Of a stretch of 64,000 nt of DNA, positions 18,285 to 26,470 are shown in pieces. The translations under genes and the position numbers were made by a program. The stretch spans positions 1 to 64,000 of the forward strand of contig NZ_JAHLEF010000001.1 in assembly GCF_018861755.1 (NCBI RefSeq). The letters are read 5' to 3'. Under the pieces are notes generated by a model. That model did not search any database and was not told where the DNA came from. It was given only the letters and a program-made list of their open reading frames with translations. The stretch is from Clostridium sp. CF012. GTDB taxonomy: Bacteria; Bacillota; Clostridia; Clostridiales; Clostridiaceae. Each line of letters starts with the position of its first letter. The first letter of the stretch is position 1.

Positions 18285-19553
18285 TTACTCCTCCAAACTC
18301 TTAATAAATTCCTGCATATCTACCTTCCAACTTTTTTTACTTTTAATATCTGTTATTTCAACTTTTTCATCTTCAAAGATATAAATCATTTTATCTAGTT
18401 TTTTTTGCTCACCATAGATTAAAGTTTTTTCTTTTTCGTCATATAAGCACAATTCACAAACAAAGCTTTTTTCTCTAATTTGTGCTGCAAATTTGAATGC
18501 ATCTCCTACTTGTGAATTTTTATAATGAATAAGAAATTTCAACCTACCTTTTTCATTATTATTTCCTTGTTTTTCAAGAACAGATAATATGTTGTCCACA
18601 TCTATGGCAAATCCAACTGCTGGCATAGTTTCACCAAACTTTGAGATTAAATTGTCATATCTTCCTCCACTTATAATTGTATTTCCAACTTCACTACTGT
18701 ATCCTCTAAAAGTAATGCCTGTGTAATAATCAATATGCTGTACCATTCCTAAATCTATAGAAATATATTTGCCCAGGCCTACATTTTCTATCCTTTCATG
18801 TATTTTTTCTATAGTATCTAATGCAGCTTGTGCTCTTTTATTTCCGGTTAACTTTCTTGCCTTTGCAAGTATTTCAATGCCACCAAATAGCTCTGGCAAT
18901 TTTTTTAAAGCTAATATATCTTTTGCACCAAATTTTCCTTCTTTTTCTTCTATAAACTCTCGTAGTGCTCCAAAGTTTTTATTTTCAACAAACCTTCTTA
19001 ATTTTTCCATTTCATCTTCAGTAAGATCTATATCCTCAATAAGACCTTTGAAAAACTCAGCTTGTCCTATTTCAAGTTCGAATTTTTTTACCCCTATAGC
19101 AAGTAGTGCCTGAATAGCAGTTATAATTACTTCTTCGTCTGCCTTTGGGCTTTCACTTCCTATTATTTCAATTCCAGATTGAGTGGTTTCACTGACCTTT
19201 CCCTCCCAATTTTCATTCATTCTAAATATATTTCCGCTGTAGCATATTCGAAGTGGATATAATGAATCTTTAAGCTTTGTTGCAACAATTCTTGCTATTG
19301 GCATTGTCATATCTGGTCTTAACACCAATATCCTTCCTACATTATCAAAAAATTTATACATTTTTTCCTGTTCAATGAATATATTATCTCCCTGAAAAAC
19401 GTCATAAAATTCTAAGGTAGGGGATATTACTTCTGTGAAACCAGAATTTATATATAATTTCCTAAGTACATTTATAATTTTTATTTTATTATTACAATCC
19501 TCAAAAAGTATATCTCTTGAACCTTCCGGTATATGTCTTTTCCAATTATTCAA
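18285..19553 (-). CDS. hisZ: ATP phosphoribosyltransferase regulatory subunit
   Basis: A histidyl-tRNA synthetase paralog (422 aa) that forms a complex with short HisG and carries the histidine feedback site. It shows class II synthetase-like motifs (VLRPDMTMPIARI and YSGNIFR) and the region ISGGRYDNL, but lacks a full anticodon-binding domain. The start is TTG with a strong GGAGGAG. It is the first gene of the histidine operon. Confidence 0.95.
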   Translation of the reverse strand: MNNWKRHIPEGSRDILFEDCNNKIKIINVLRKLYINSGFTEVISPTLEFYDVFQGDNIFIEQEKMYKFFDNVGRILVLRPDMTMPIARIVATKLKDSLYPLRICYSGNIFRMNENWEGKVSETTQSGIEIIGSESPKADEEVIITAIQALLAIGVKKFELEIGQAEFFKGLIEDIDLTEDEMEKLRRFVENKNFGALREFIEEKEGKFGAKDILALKKLPELFGGIEILAKARKLTGNKRAQAALDTIEKIHERIENVGLGKYISIDLGMVQHIDYYTGITFRGYSSEVGNTIISGGRYDNLISKFGETMPAVGFAIDVDNILSVLEKQGNNNEKGRLKFLIHYKNSQVGDAFKFAAQIREKSFVCELCLYDEKEKTLIYGEQKKLDKMIYIFEDEKVEITDIKSKKSWKVDMQEFIKSLEE

Positions 19554-19612
19554 AATCTCGCTCCTCCGCCTAACTTTATCACTGTATTGCGTTACCTTGT
19601 TAAACTAATAAG

Positions 19613-19641
19613 ATAGTACCATCTTTCTTTTTGGAAGTCAA
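19613..19641 (-). promoter_or_regulatory. Promoter of the histidine operon
   Basis: On the minus strand TTGACT (19636-19641) and TACTAT (19613-19618) are 17 nt apart, about 60 nt before hisZ. The short leader shows no T-box sequence, no leader peptide rich in His and no terminator. Any control is therefore by a repressor near the promoter or by HisZ feedback. Confidence 0.6.
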
Positions 19642-19717
19642 GCCTTGTTTTCTATTTGACTTTCCTCTTGCATTTTATATCCCTGGAAAGTTATTCATAA
19701 ATGGGGATTTCAAAAAA

Positions 19718-19758
19718 AATCACTATAGCAACTTAAATTTCAAGCTACTGTAGTGATT
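19718..19758 (-). terminator. Terminator of a decayed PAP2 gene
   Basis: AATCACTA and TAGTGATT close a 17-bp imperfect stem with A-runs on the left, which become T-runs on the minus strand. It lies 10 nt after the stop codon of the PAP2 remnant. Confidence 0.65.
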
Positions 19759-19768
19759 AATATATATT

Positions 19769-19937
19769 TTATATTAGTGACTTACCTTTGACATCTGCCT
19801 TATTAAATATATAAATTATTATTCCGCTGCATACAATCCCCAAGACTGCTCCCGATAAAACATCTGTAGGATAAAGGTCTTTGTATTAAAAGATCAAATG
19901 CTGGTATATTTGATGAAGGCCTTATGCGTTTAACTAT
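19769..19937 (-). pseudogene. Remnant of a PAP2-family membrane phosphatase
   Basis: The minus strand encodes VKRIRPSSNIPAFDLLI and, in another frame directly after, YKDLYPTDVLSGAVLGIVCS followed by a hydrophobic helix and a stop. These match the first (K...RP) and third (YPTD...G) motifs of PAP2 phosphatases, such as undecaprenyl-diphosphate phosphatase. The middle motif (PSGH) and the N-terminus are gone, so an internal deletion has fused two gene parts. The rest of 19554-20115 shows no gene. Confidence 0.65.
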
Positions 19938-20115
19938 ATGTTATAATATATCATTTTATTATTCCCCTTTTTTCTTACTACACTTATATCTCTTTACATT
20001 ATCATATATTTATAAGATTAAAATCAGATTAAAAATTTCTTATATCTAGCTTAAAAACTAATAAAGCTTAGGAATGTTTTTATAAGTCCTAAGCTTTATT
20101 ATCAAGTATATCTAT

Positions 20116-20472
20116 TTATTGGTGATGATGTTCACCATGATGATTGCAGGTTACATCTCTATCTTCCAAGGTTCCATTAATATACTCTTCAATTACTTTT
20201 TTATATTCTCCAGATGCTCCCTTTATTACTTTAAGGCCATTCTGTTGTAAGCCACTAATTGCGCCTCCACCAATTCCTCCAGTAATAACTACCGTTGCTC
20301 CATGTGCTGCAAGTAAGTCTGCTAATCCTTGGTGCTTATGTGCAAGCTCTACTGAAGATATTTCTTCAATACTTACAATTTTTTTATCTTCTATAGTTGC
20401 AATTACAAAACTTTCACTCATTCCAAAATGTTGATTTACCATATTACCCTTATTAGGTAGTGCTATTTTCAT
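20116..20472 (-). CDS. NifX/NafY-type dinitrogenase cofactor family protein
   Basis: A 118-aa protein of the NifX/NifB-C-terminal fold. It shows MKIALPNKGNMVNQHFGMSESF and the GATVVITGGIGGGAISGL segment; the C-terminus ends CNHHGEHHHQ, a likely metal-binding tail. In clostridia such proteins lie near Mrp/NBP35 ATPases and may bind iron-sulfur or molybdenum cofactors; that is not established for this one. The ATG at 20472 has GGAGG 8 nt upstream, while the earlier ATG overlaps that site. No nif gene is nearby, so a nitrogen-fixation role is not implied. Confidence 0.82.
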   Translation of the reverse strand: MKIALPNKGNMVNQHFGMSESFVIATIEDKKIVSIEEISSVELAHKHQGLADLLAAHGATVVITGGIGGGAISGLQQNGLKVIKGASGEYKKVIEEYINGTLEDRDVTCNHHGEHHHQ

Positions 20473-20578
20473 ATTTTTTACCTCCATTTTTATTTTTGTT
20501 ATGTATGTTTTTTATTTTTTTACATTATTGATAGCATACGCCAATAAAATATTACATCATATTAAGATGCATGTCAAT

Positions 20579-20734
20579 TTCCACCTTTAGCTTTTAACTT
20601 ATTATCTAATATTTCTAAGAATTTACTAGGTACTTTATTTGCTAATGATTTACCAAATCTCTTTTTCTTGCTGAATTTACCAGTTTTCTCATTAGTAGTT
20701 GTATTTTAACGCGTTTTTGTAGTCCTTTAAAATT
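20579..20734 (-). pseudogene. Remnant of an IS200/IS605-type TnpB-like gene
   Basis: The minus strand reads MNFKGLQKRVK, then after a frameshift near 20709 TNEKTGKFSKKKRFGKSLAN and KVPSKFLEILDNKLKAKGGN, ending in TGA. This matches the middle region of TnpB/OrfB proteins that precedes the zinc ribbon. Nothing of the rest is found. A CCCAC...GTGGG hairpin at about 20850-20870 could be an element end but lies on the unexpected side. The remaining spacer to 20927 shows no gene. Confidence 0.6.
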
Positions 20735-20927
20735 CATTTGTTCAACATAAACTACATTACATTTTTTTACTATTTCATTTGTCATTACATTATGATTTTA
20801 AGCTTACTATTTATAATCATTGTCTTAAATATCTTCAATTATATCCATCCCACACCTGAAGGAGTGGGCTTTTCGCACAAATTCTGTAATCTATATGGCC
20901 ATATTTTATACACCGTCAACTAAAAAA

Positions 20928-20949
20928 GAATGCCCTATTTAGGACATTC
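20928..20949 (-). terminator. Terminator of the sulfur amino acid operon
   Basis: GAATGCCC and GGACATTC form a stem with one mismatch. On the minus strand it is followed by TTTTTT. It lies about 20 nt after the stop of the PLP lyase gene. Confidence 0.75.
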
Positions 20950-20967
20950 TTTAAAATGATTTTAGAG

Positions 20968-22104
20968 TTATTTTTCTAATGCCTGTATCAAATCTTCCAT
21001 TATATCATCAGCATTTTCGACCCCTACAGATAATCTTATTAAATTATCAGTTATGCCAATTTCTTGTCTCATCACAGAAGGAATTGCAGCATGAGTCATA
21101 GTGGCTGGATGGCAAATTAATGACTCCACCCCTCCTAAGCTTTCTCCAAAAGTTATTAACTCTAAGTTACCTAGGAACTCTTTATAAGAGTACCCTTCTT
21201 TTATAAGAAAAGAAATAATACCGCCATAGCCTTTAGCTTGCTTTGATTGTATTTTATATCCTGGATGATCTTCAAACCCTGGATAATATACTTTTTCAAC
21301 TTCTTTTCTATCTTTTAAAAACTTTGCAATAACCATTGCGTTTGAATTATGCCTATCCATTCTTAAAGCTAGTGTCTTAATACCTCTTATTAATAAGAAG
21401 GAATCAAATGGAGACAAAACTCCCCCTGTTGAATTTTGTATAAAACCTATTTTTTCAGCTAGTTCCTTATTATTCACTACCACAAGACCAGCAATTAAAT
21501 CACTATGTCCACCTAGATACTTTGTGGCACTGTGAATAACAATATCTGCACCTAGGGTAATAGGTTTTTGTAGGTACGGTGTCATAAAAGTATTGTCCAC
21601 AATAGTAATTAAATTATTTTTCTTTGCTATTTTTGCAACCTCTTCAATATCTGTAATACCCATTAGTGGATTGGTTGGAGTTTCAATAAAAATAGCCTTT
21701 ACATTTTCATCAATATTATTTTTTAGTTCTTCAATGTTTGATGAATTAAATACACTATAATGTATACCAAAATTACTAAAATATTTATCTAAAACTCTAA
21801 ATGTTCCACCATAAATATTGTTTGATATAAGTATTTTATCTCCTGTTTTAAATAATGATAATACAGCGGTGGTAGCCGCCATTCCTGAACCAAAAGCAAA
21901 GCCAGCATACCCTTCCTCAAGTTCTGCAATTAGTTTTTCGAGTGCTGCTCTGGTAGGATTTCCTGATCTTGAATACTCGTAAGCATTATCAGCATCAAAC
22001 TTACCTTTCTTAAATGTAGATGTTTGGTAAATCGGTACATTTACTGCACCAGTACTAACGTCACCATCTATTCCGCCATGTATTAATAATGATTCAAATT
22101 TCAT
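20968..22104 (-). CDS. Cystathionine gamma-synthase / beta- or gamma-lyase family PLP enzyme
   Basis: A 378-aa Cys/Met-metabolism PLP enzyme. The PLP Lys is in IVIHSATKYLGGHSDLI; YSRSGNPTRAALE binds the phosphate of the neighbouring subunit; VDNTFMTPYLQKP carries the cofactor Asp; GGVESLICHPATMTHA is the substrate region. Sequence alone does not separate synthase (MetB), beta-lyase (MetC) and gamma-lyase (MccB). It is encoded directly downstream of a polar amino acid ABC importer (gap 29 nt), so it likely processes imported cystine or a related sulfur amino acid. Confidence 0.92.
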   Translation of the reverse strand: MKFESLLIHGGIDGDVSTGAVNVPIYQTSTFKKGKFDADNAYEYSRSGNPTRAALEKLIAELEEGYAGFAFGSGMAATTAVLSLFKTGDKILISNNIYGGTFRVLDKYFSNFGIHYSVFNSSNIEELKNNIDENVKAIFIETPTNPLMGITDIEEVAKIAKKNNLITIVDNTFMTPYLQKPITLGADIVIHSATKYLGGHSDLIAGLVVVNNKELAEKIGFIQNSTGGVLSPFDSFLLIRGIKTLALRMDRHNSNAMVIAKFLKDRKEVEKVYYPGFEDHPGYKIQSKQAKGYGGIISFLIKEGYSYKEFLGNLELITFGESLGGVESLICHPATMTHAAIPSVMRQEIGITDNLIRLSVGVENADDIMEDLIQALEK

Positions 22105-22133
22105 ATTTTATTCCTCCTCAAATGTTCTTTAAC

Positions 22134-22877
22134 CTAATCTGAAACTAAATTTAAAAATTGTTTAATTCGTAGGTTAGTTGTGTCCCTTAATAATTGCTCA
22201 GGTGTTCCCTTATCAATAATAAGTCCATTATCCATAAATATTATATTGTCCCCTACTTCTCTTGCAAAACTCATATTATGAGTAACAACAACCATTGTCA
22301 TACCTTCAAGAGAAAGCTGCTTCATAACCTTAAGTACCTCTGCTGCAAGCTCAGGATCCAGTGCGGAGGTTGGTTCATCAAATAACAGAACTAATGGTTC
22401 TATAGCCATAGCACGTGCTATTGCAACACGCTGTTGTTGTCCTCCGGAAAGCTCATGAGGATAGCTGTCGAACTTTTCTGAAAGTCCAACCTTTTCTAGT
22501 AGGCTAAGGGCCTTATCACGCGCTTCCTTCTTAGATTGCTTAAGTACAGTAACAAGGCCTTCCATAATATTTTCAGAAGCGGTCTTATTAGGAAATAAAT
22601 GAAAGCCTTGAAATACCATACCTGTTTTTTTGCGTAGTGTTAATACTTCTTTTTCGGTTGAATTTTTGGTTTCACCGAATGTAAGCTTACTATCTCCAAT
22701 GCTTATGCTTCCACAGCTTGGCACTTCTAACAAATTCATACACCTTAAAAGGGTTGTTTTACCTGAACCTGAAGGTCCTATTACAATTGTTGTTTCACCC
22801 TTTTTAATTTGTAAATCAATACCTTTTAAAATTTCATTATCTCCAAAGCTTTTGTGTAAGTTTTGTATATTAATCAT
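22134..22877 (-). CDS. Polar amino acid ABC transporter, ATP-binding protein (cystine-type)
   Basis: A 247-aa ATPase of the GlnQ/TcyC family. Walker A is GPSGSGKTT, the signature [14 protein letters not shown], Walker [13 protein letters not shown], the switch His VVTHNM. The ATG at 22877 has GGAGG 6 nt upstream; the longer frame adds 12 residues overlapping the permease gene. It is part of a binding protein-permease-ATPase-lyase operon. Coupling to the downstream lyase suggests cystine or another sulfur amino acid as substrate. Confidence 0.93.
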   Translation of the reverse strand: MINIQNLHKSFGDNEILKGIDLQIKKGETTIVIGPSGSGKTTLLRCMNLLEVPSCGSISIGDSKLTFGETKNSTEKEVLTLRKKTGMVFQGFHLFPNKTASENIMEGLVTVLKQSKKEARDKALSLLEKVGLSEKFDSYPHELSGGQQQRVAIARAMAIEPLVLLFDEPTSALDPELAAEVLKVMKQLSLEGMTMVVVTHNMSFAREVGDNIIFMDNGLIIDKGTPEQLLRDTTNLRIKQFLNLVSD

Positions 22878-22890
22878 GAAGTTCCTCCAA

Positions 22891-23574
22891 TTACCTAGCC
22901 ACATATCTTTCAAGTTTTTTCTCTATATTCTTTTGAAGTGTGGATAGTATAGTACAAAATATTAGGTATATAAATGCTGCTTCACAATACAACACAAGTG
23001 GTTCATAAGTTGCTGCCGTTATTCTTTGAGCAATTTGAAACATTTCAGTTAAAGTAATTGCAGCAGCAAGTGATGTATCTTTTACAAGACTTATAAAGGA
23101 ATTTGAAAGCGGTGGTACAGATACCCTAGCTGCCTGTGGCAAAATTATACGGAGCAATGCTTGTGTATGTGTCATACCAATAGAAGATGCTGCCTCCCAC
23201 TGGCCCTTTGGTATAGATAGAATCGCAGCTCTAATTACTTCTGAATTATAAGCCCCCACATTTAATGTAAAACCTATAATTGCTGCGGGTAGTGCACCTA
23301 TTGTTATACCAGCCGCTGGTAATCCGTAAAATATTATAAATAGTTGTACGAGAAGTGGTGTTCCTCTTATTATCCAAACATAAAAACTTGATACTAAAAC
23401 TAATGATTTATGTTTTGATATACGCGCAAGAGCCGTTGCCATAGCCAACATTGAACCAAGTATGAAAGAAACTATTGCCAGTGGAATTGTAAATTTCACA
23501 CCTGCTATTAGTAAAGGAAAGAAAGAATCTTTAATTATATCTAATATTCTTAATGTTTCTGCATCAAAATTCAT
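22891..23574 (-). CDS. Polar amino acid ABC transporter, permease (cystine-type)
   Basis: A 227-aa HisM/TcyB-type permease with about five membrane helices. The EAA loop for contact with the ATPase reads EAASSIGMTHTQALLRIILPQA. AAGGAG lies before the ATG, and the gene follows the binding protein after 12 nt. A single permease gene implies a homodimer in the membrane. Confidence 0.94.
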   Translation of the reverse strand: MNFDAETLRILDIIKDSFFPLLIAGVKFTIPLAIVSFILGSMLAMATALARISKHKSLVLVSSFYVWIIRGTPLLVQLFIIFYGLPAAGITIGALPAAIIGFTLNVGAYNSEVIRAAILSIPKGQWEAASSIGMTHTQALLRIILPQAARVSVPPLSNSFISLVKDTSLAAAITLTEMFQIAQRITAATYEPLVLYCEAAFIYLIFCTILSTLQKNIEKKLERYVAR

Positions 23575-23586
23575 CTTATCTCCTTA

Positions 23587-24384
23587 TTATTTTGATACAT
23601 CAGTACCAAACCACTTTTTCGATATTTTTGAATAAGCACCATCTGCTTTCATCTCAGTAAGTGCTTTATTAGTTGCATCTACTAATTCTTTATTTCCCTT
23701 ATTAAACATAATTGCACTTGGTTGCGCATTTCCTTCTTCATCAACAACTTTTATAGCAAGGTCCGGCTTTTGCTTTTTAAGATCAAGGTAAGATAAACTA
23801 TCATTAACTGTAGCATCCACTCTTTTAGAAGTTAAAAGATCAATTGCTTGATTAAAACTGTCAACAGGTTGTAGTATAGCTCCATTAGTTTCTGCAATTT
23901 TAGCTAGATTACTAGTTAATGATTGAGCTGATTTCTTGCCCTTCAAATCTTCAAACTTTTTAATAGTATTATCAGTACTACTTACTATAAGTACTGCTTT
24001 TGAAACTATATAAGAATCTGAGAAATCATATTTCTTTTGTCTATCAGGTTTAACTCCAACTTGATTCACTACCATGTTAAATCTCTTTGCATCCAGACCA
24101 GCAAACATACCGTCCCACTTTGTTTCCACAAATTCTGGTTTTACTCCGATACGCTTAGACACTTCCTCTGCAATTTCAACATCGAATCCAGTTAATTTTC
24201 CTGATTTATCATGGAATGTATATGGTGCATATGTACCCTCAGTACCAATTCGTATTTTTCCTTCACTCTTTATTTTTGATAATAGATCTTTTGATTCAGT
24301 ATTTTTACTGCCGCTTGACCCACATCCTACAAGTACTATTGATGCTATTAATAGAGTACTAATTAATATAGATAATTTTTTCAT
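23587..24384 (-). CDS. Polar amino acid ABC transporter, substrate-binding lipoprotein
   Basis: A 265-aa periplasmic-binding-protein-type lipoprotein. The signal peptide ends in the lipobox IVLVGC at about residue 21. The ligand-binding family 3 fold begins with IRIGTEGTYAPYTFHDKSG and contains LTGFDVEIAEEVSKR. AGGAGG selects the ATG at 24384; the 19 residues before it in the open frame have no ribosome binding site. It is the first gene of the operon, behind a promoter with a palindromic site. Confidence 0.94.
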   Translation of the reverse strand: MKKLSILISTLLIASIVLVGCGSSGSKNTESKDLLSKIKSEGKIRIGTEGTYAPYTFHDKSGKLTGFDVEIAEEVSKRIGVKPEFVETKWDGMFAGLDAKRFNMVVNQVGVKPDRQKKYDFSDSYIVSKAVLIVSSTDNTIKKFEDLKGKKSAQSLTSNLAKIAETNGAILQPVDSFNQAIDLLTSKRVDATVNDSLSYLDLKKQKPDLAIKVVDEEGNAQPSAIMFNKGNKELVDATNKALTEMKADGAYSKISKKWFGTDVSK

Positions 24385-24403
24385 TTGATTTCCTCCTAGT
24401 ATT

Positions 24404-24461
24404 CCTACCGATTTAGTAAGGTATTGTTTATATAATACCACAGGTCTTCTTTTATTGTCAA
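24404..24461 (-). promoter_or_regulatory. Promoter and candidate sulfur-repressor operator
   Basis: On the minus strand TTGACA (24456-24461) and TATTAT (24432-24437) are 18 nt apart. Just after the expected start, CCTTAC-TAAATC-GGTAGG (24404-24421) is an imperfect palindrome. Its position and the operon content would suit a CymR-like Rrf2 repressor, but the motif match was not tested. Confidence 0.45.
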
Positions 24462-24505
24462 TATAGATTTTTAGGTAGATAATATGAAAGTAACAAAGAG
24501 AAAAC

Positions 24506-24536
24506 TTCAGTTGGAGAATAAATCTCCATCTGAAGC
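24506..24536 (-). terminator. Terminator of the 84-aa protein gene
   Basis: CTTCAGTTGGAG and CTCCATCTGAAG pair with one mismatch. On the minus strand the stem is followed by TTTTCTCTTTG. A second imperfect hairpin, ATCATCGAAGAT with its partner (24549-24579), lies between it and the gene. Confidence 0.65.
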
Positions 24537-24582
24537 CATTAATGTTGTATCATCGAAGATGATGAAGATCTTCAATGATGAT

Positions 24583-24837
24583 TTAACTTTTCTCAACACT
24601 TTCAATATACTCGATATTTTTCATTTCGGATAGTGCATCTTGTACTGATGTATCATCTACAATTCTTCCAGTAAGAATTAACCCTTTATTTATATCTTCA
24701 TCCCACTCAAAGTCAGTCATAACACTATCTATCCCTAGATCTTCAGCCATATCTTTTGCGCTAATAGTATCATTTTTGTAATTATCTAGCCCTTCATCTG
24801 TGATTGTAATTTCATAAATTGTATTTTTAGTTGGCAT
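24583..24837 (-). CDS. Acidic protein of unknown function (84 aa)
   Basis: An acidic cytoplasmic protein, MPTKNTIYEITITDEGLDN at the start, with beta-strand-like segments and SEMKNIEYIESVEKS at the end. It has no Cys, membrane segment or known motif that I recognise. A GGAGGAATAAAAA site before the ATG, a terminator after the stop and a palindrome upstream (24862-24885) indicate a real, separately controlled gene. Confidence 0.65.
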   Translation of the reverse strand: MPTKNTIYEITITDEGLDNYKNDTISAKDMAEDLGIDSVMTDFEWDEDINKGLILTGRIVDDTSVQDALSEMKNIEYIESVEKS

Positions 24838-24861
24838 TTTTTATTCCTCCATAAAATATAG

Positions 24862-24885
24862 TTTAATATGTTTTAACATATTAAA
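24862..24885 (-). promoter_or_regulatory. Perfect palindrome upstream of the 84-aa gene
   Basis: TTTAATATGT and ACATATTAAA are exact reverse complements around TTTA. The site lies about 25 nt before the start codon and may be an operator, though the AT-rich content lowers confidence. The rest of 24886-24935 shows nothing. Confidence 0.35.
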
Positions 24886-24937
24886 TATAATATTCTACAA
24901 AAACCTTAAAATATCCATCTATTTTCGTACATAGAAA

Positions 24938-24962
24938 AAGAGCCTATTTCTAAGCTCTTAAA
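24938..24962 (-). terminator. Terminator downstream of the epimerase / ugd remnant
   Basis: GAGC-TTAGAAATA-GGCTC with T-rich sequence after it on the minus strand. It lies about 55 nt after the ugd remnant, at the end of the former two-gene unit. Confidence 0.5.
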
Positions 24963-25016
24963 TACTCTTCTATAAGAAGGTACCACCTTTTTAATATATA
25001 CAAACTTACTGTGTCT

Positions 25017-25145
25017 CTAATCTACCCCAAATAAATCCCTAGTATAAACTTTCTCTCTACATCAATCAAATCCTTAGAGGGCATATTTGACTTCATTTGA
25101 TAGTCCTACATAACCAGTCCCTGCTATTGTAATTTTAATTTTCAA
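25017..25145 (-). pseudogene. UDP-glucose 6-dehydrogenase remnant: both ends kept, middle deleted
   Basis: After GGGAGG and a TTG start, the minus strand reads KIKITIAGTGYVGLSNEV, the N-terminal dinucleotide-binding signature of UDP-glucose dehydrogenase. About 30 codons later, in another frame, it reads VYTRDLFGVD followed by a stop, the typical C-terminus of the same enzyme. Only about 129 nt remain of a gene near 1.2 kb. It lies directly downstream of the UDP-glucuronate epimerase-type gene, which its product would have supplied. Confidence 0.75.
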
Positions 25146-25165
25146 AAACCCTTATCCTCCCAAAT

Positions 25166-26197
25166 TTAGATCTTATAAAAATCTTTATACCAATCTACAA
25201 ATTTTTCTAATCCACTTTCAATGCTAGTACTAGGTTTAAAGTTAATCTCCTTTTCCAAATCCGCCACATTTGCATAAGTTCTAATCACATCACCTGTTTG
25301 CATCTCCATATATATTTTTTTAGCTTTTTTACCTAGTTTATCTTCTAAAACTGAGATGAATTTTTCTAATTGTACCGGCTGATTGTTGCCAATATTATAG
25401 ATTTTATAAGGCGCAAAGCTACTGCTTAAATCATCATTAGTTTCATCCCAATCAGGGTTGCCCTTAGGAACTAAGGGTAGAAGTTTATATATTCCTTCTA
25501 CAATATCATCAACATAGGTGAAATCTCTCTCCATTTTCCCATGATTGAAGACTTTTATTGGCTGGCCGCTTAGAATTGCATCTGTAAATAAAAAATATGC
25601 CATGTCTGGTCTTCCCCAAGGACCATATACAGTAAAAAATCTCAAACCCGTTGTTGGGATTTTATAAAGTTCACTGTATGCATGGGCAAATAGTTCATTT
25701 GATTTTTTAGTTGCAGCATACAGACTCACGGGGTGATCTACATTGTGATTAGTAGAAAATGGTACTTCCTTGTTTCCACCATAAACTGAACTTGATGATG
25801 CGTACAGTAAATGTTTTACTGGGTTATTTCTGCAGGCCTCAAGAATATTTACAAAGCCAATAAGATTGGAATCCACATAAGCATAGGGGTTTGTAATACT
25901 GTATCTTACTCCAGCCTGAGCAGCTAAATTAATAACGTAATCAAATTTATGTCTGTTAAATAAATCATCTATAGCTTCTTTATCCTTTAAATCTATTTTA
26001 TAAAAACTAAAGTTCTCATGCTTTTTTAATAAAGCTAGCCTTCCTTCTTTAAGAGCCACGTCATAGTAATCATTCATATTATCTATTCCCATAACCTGAT
26101 AGTCTTTTCCGATTAATAAAGCAGAGAGATGAAACCCTATAAACCCTGCAGCTCCTGTAATTAAAACTTTCATTTTTTTATTACTATTTTTTTCCAT
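25166..26197 (-). CDS. NAD-dependent UDP-sugar epimerase, UDP-glucuronate 4-epimerase type
   Basis: A 343-aa short-chain dehydrogenase/reductase epimerase. The Rossmann motif is TGAAGFIGFH, and MGIDNMNDYYDVALKEGRL is characteristic of UDP-glucuronate 4-epimerases (CapI, LpsL). The catalytic set is SSSSVYGGN with YAATKKSNE. It likely forms UDP-galacturonate from UDP-glucuronate for surface polysaccharide. AAGGAG selects the ATG at 26197. The adjoining UDP-glucose dehydrogenase gene is reduced to a remnant, so the substrate must come from another gene copy. Confidence 0.9.
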   Translation of the reverse strand: MEKNSNKKMKVLITGAAGFIGFHLSALLIGKDYQVMGIDNMNDYYDVALKEGRLALLKKHENFSFYKIDLKDKEAIDDLFNRHKFDYVINLAAQAGVRYSITNPYAYVDSNLIGFVNILEACRNNPVKHLLYASSSSVYGGNKEVPFSTNHNVDHPVSLYAATKKSNELFAHAYSELYKIPTTGLRFFTVYGPWGRPDMAYFLFTDAILSGQPIKVFNHGKMERDFTYVDDIVEGIYKLLPLVPKGNPDWDETNDDLSSSFAPYKIYNIGNNQPVQLEKFISVLEDKLGKKAKKIYMEMQTGDVIRTYANVADLEKEINFKPSTSIESGLEKFVDWYKDFYKI

Positions 26198-26370
26198 AAA
26201 CAACTCCTTTATACTTCTTATTATTACCTTTTATTATATGTTTACTTCTTCTGATAAATATTTAATTCTTTCAGTTTTATGCACATCAATAGTATAATAA
26301 AAGGTAAAATGTCAAAATAAAAGCAAGAGAGGTTTTTTCATTTACATATCCTCCTGGCACAACAAAAAAA

Positions 26371-26416
26371 ATACCACAGGATTAAAAATCCCGAAAGAAA
26401 TTTAATCATGTGGTAT
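26371..26416 (-). terminator. Terminator downstream of tRNA-Pro
   Basis: ATACCACAGGATTA pairs with TAATCATGTGGTAT (two mismatches). On the minus strand it is followed by TTTTTTT. It is separated from the tRNA by about 55 nt. Confidence 0.8.
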
Positions 26417-26470
26417 ATTTTATGATTTCTAACAGTTTAAAAGCCTCTAACCCGTTGATATATCTAGGTT

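Noticed and set aside
19554-19700. T-box or leader peptide for the his operon
   Set aside because: No AGGGTGG-type sequence, no specifier stem and no His codon run were found.
20738-20923. 61-aa plus-strand ORF in the decay zone
   Set aside because: Low-complexity AT-rich frame without ribosome binding site or family resemblance; it crosses a hairpin and a spacer.
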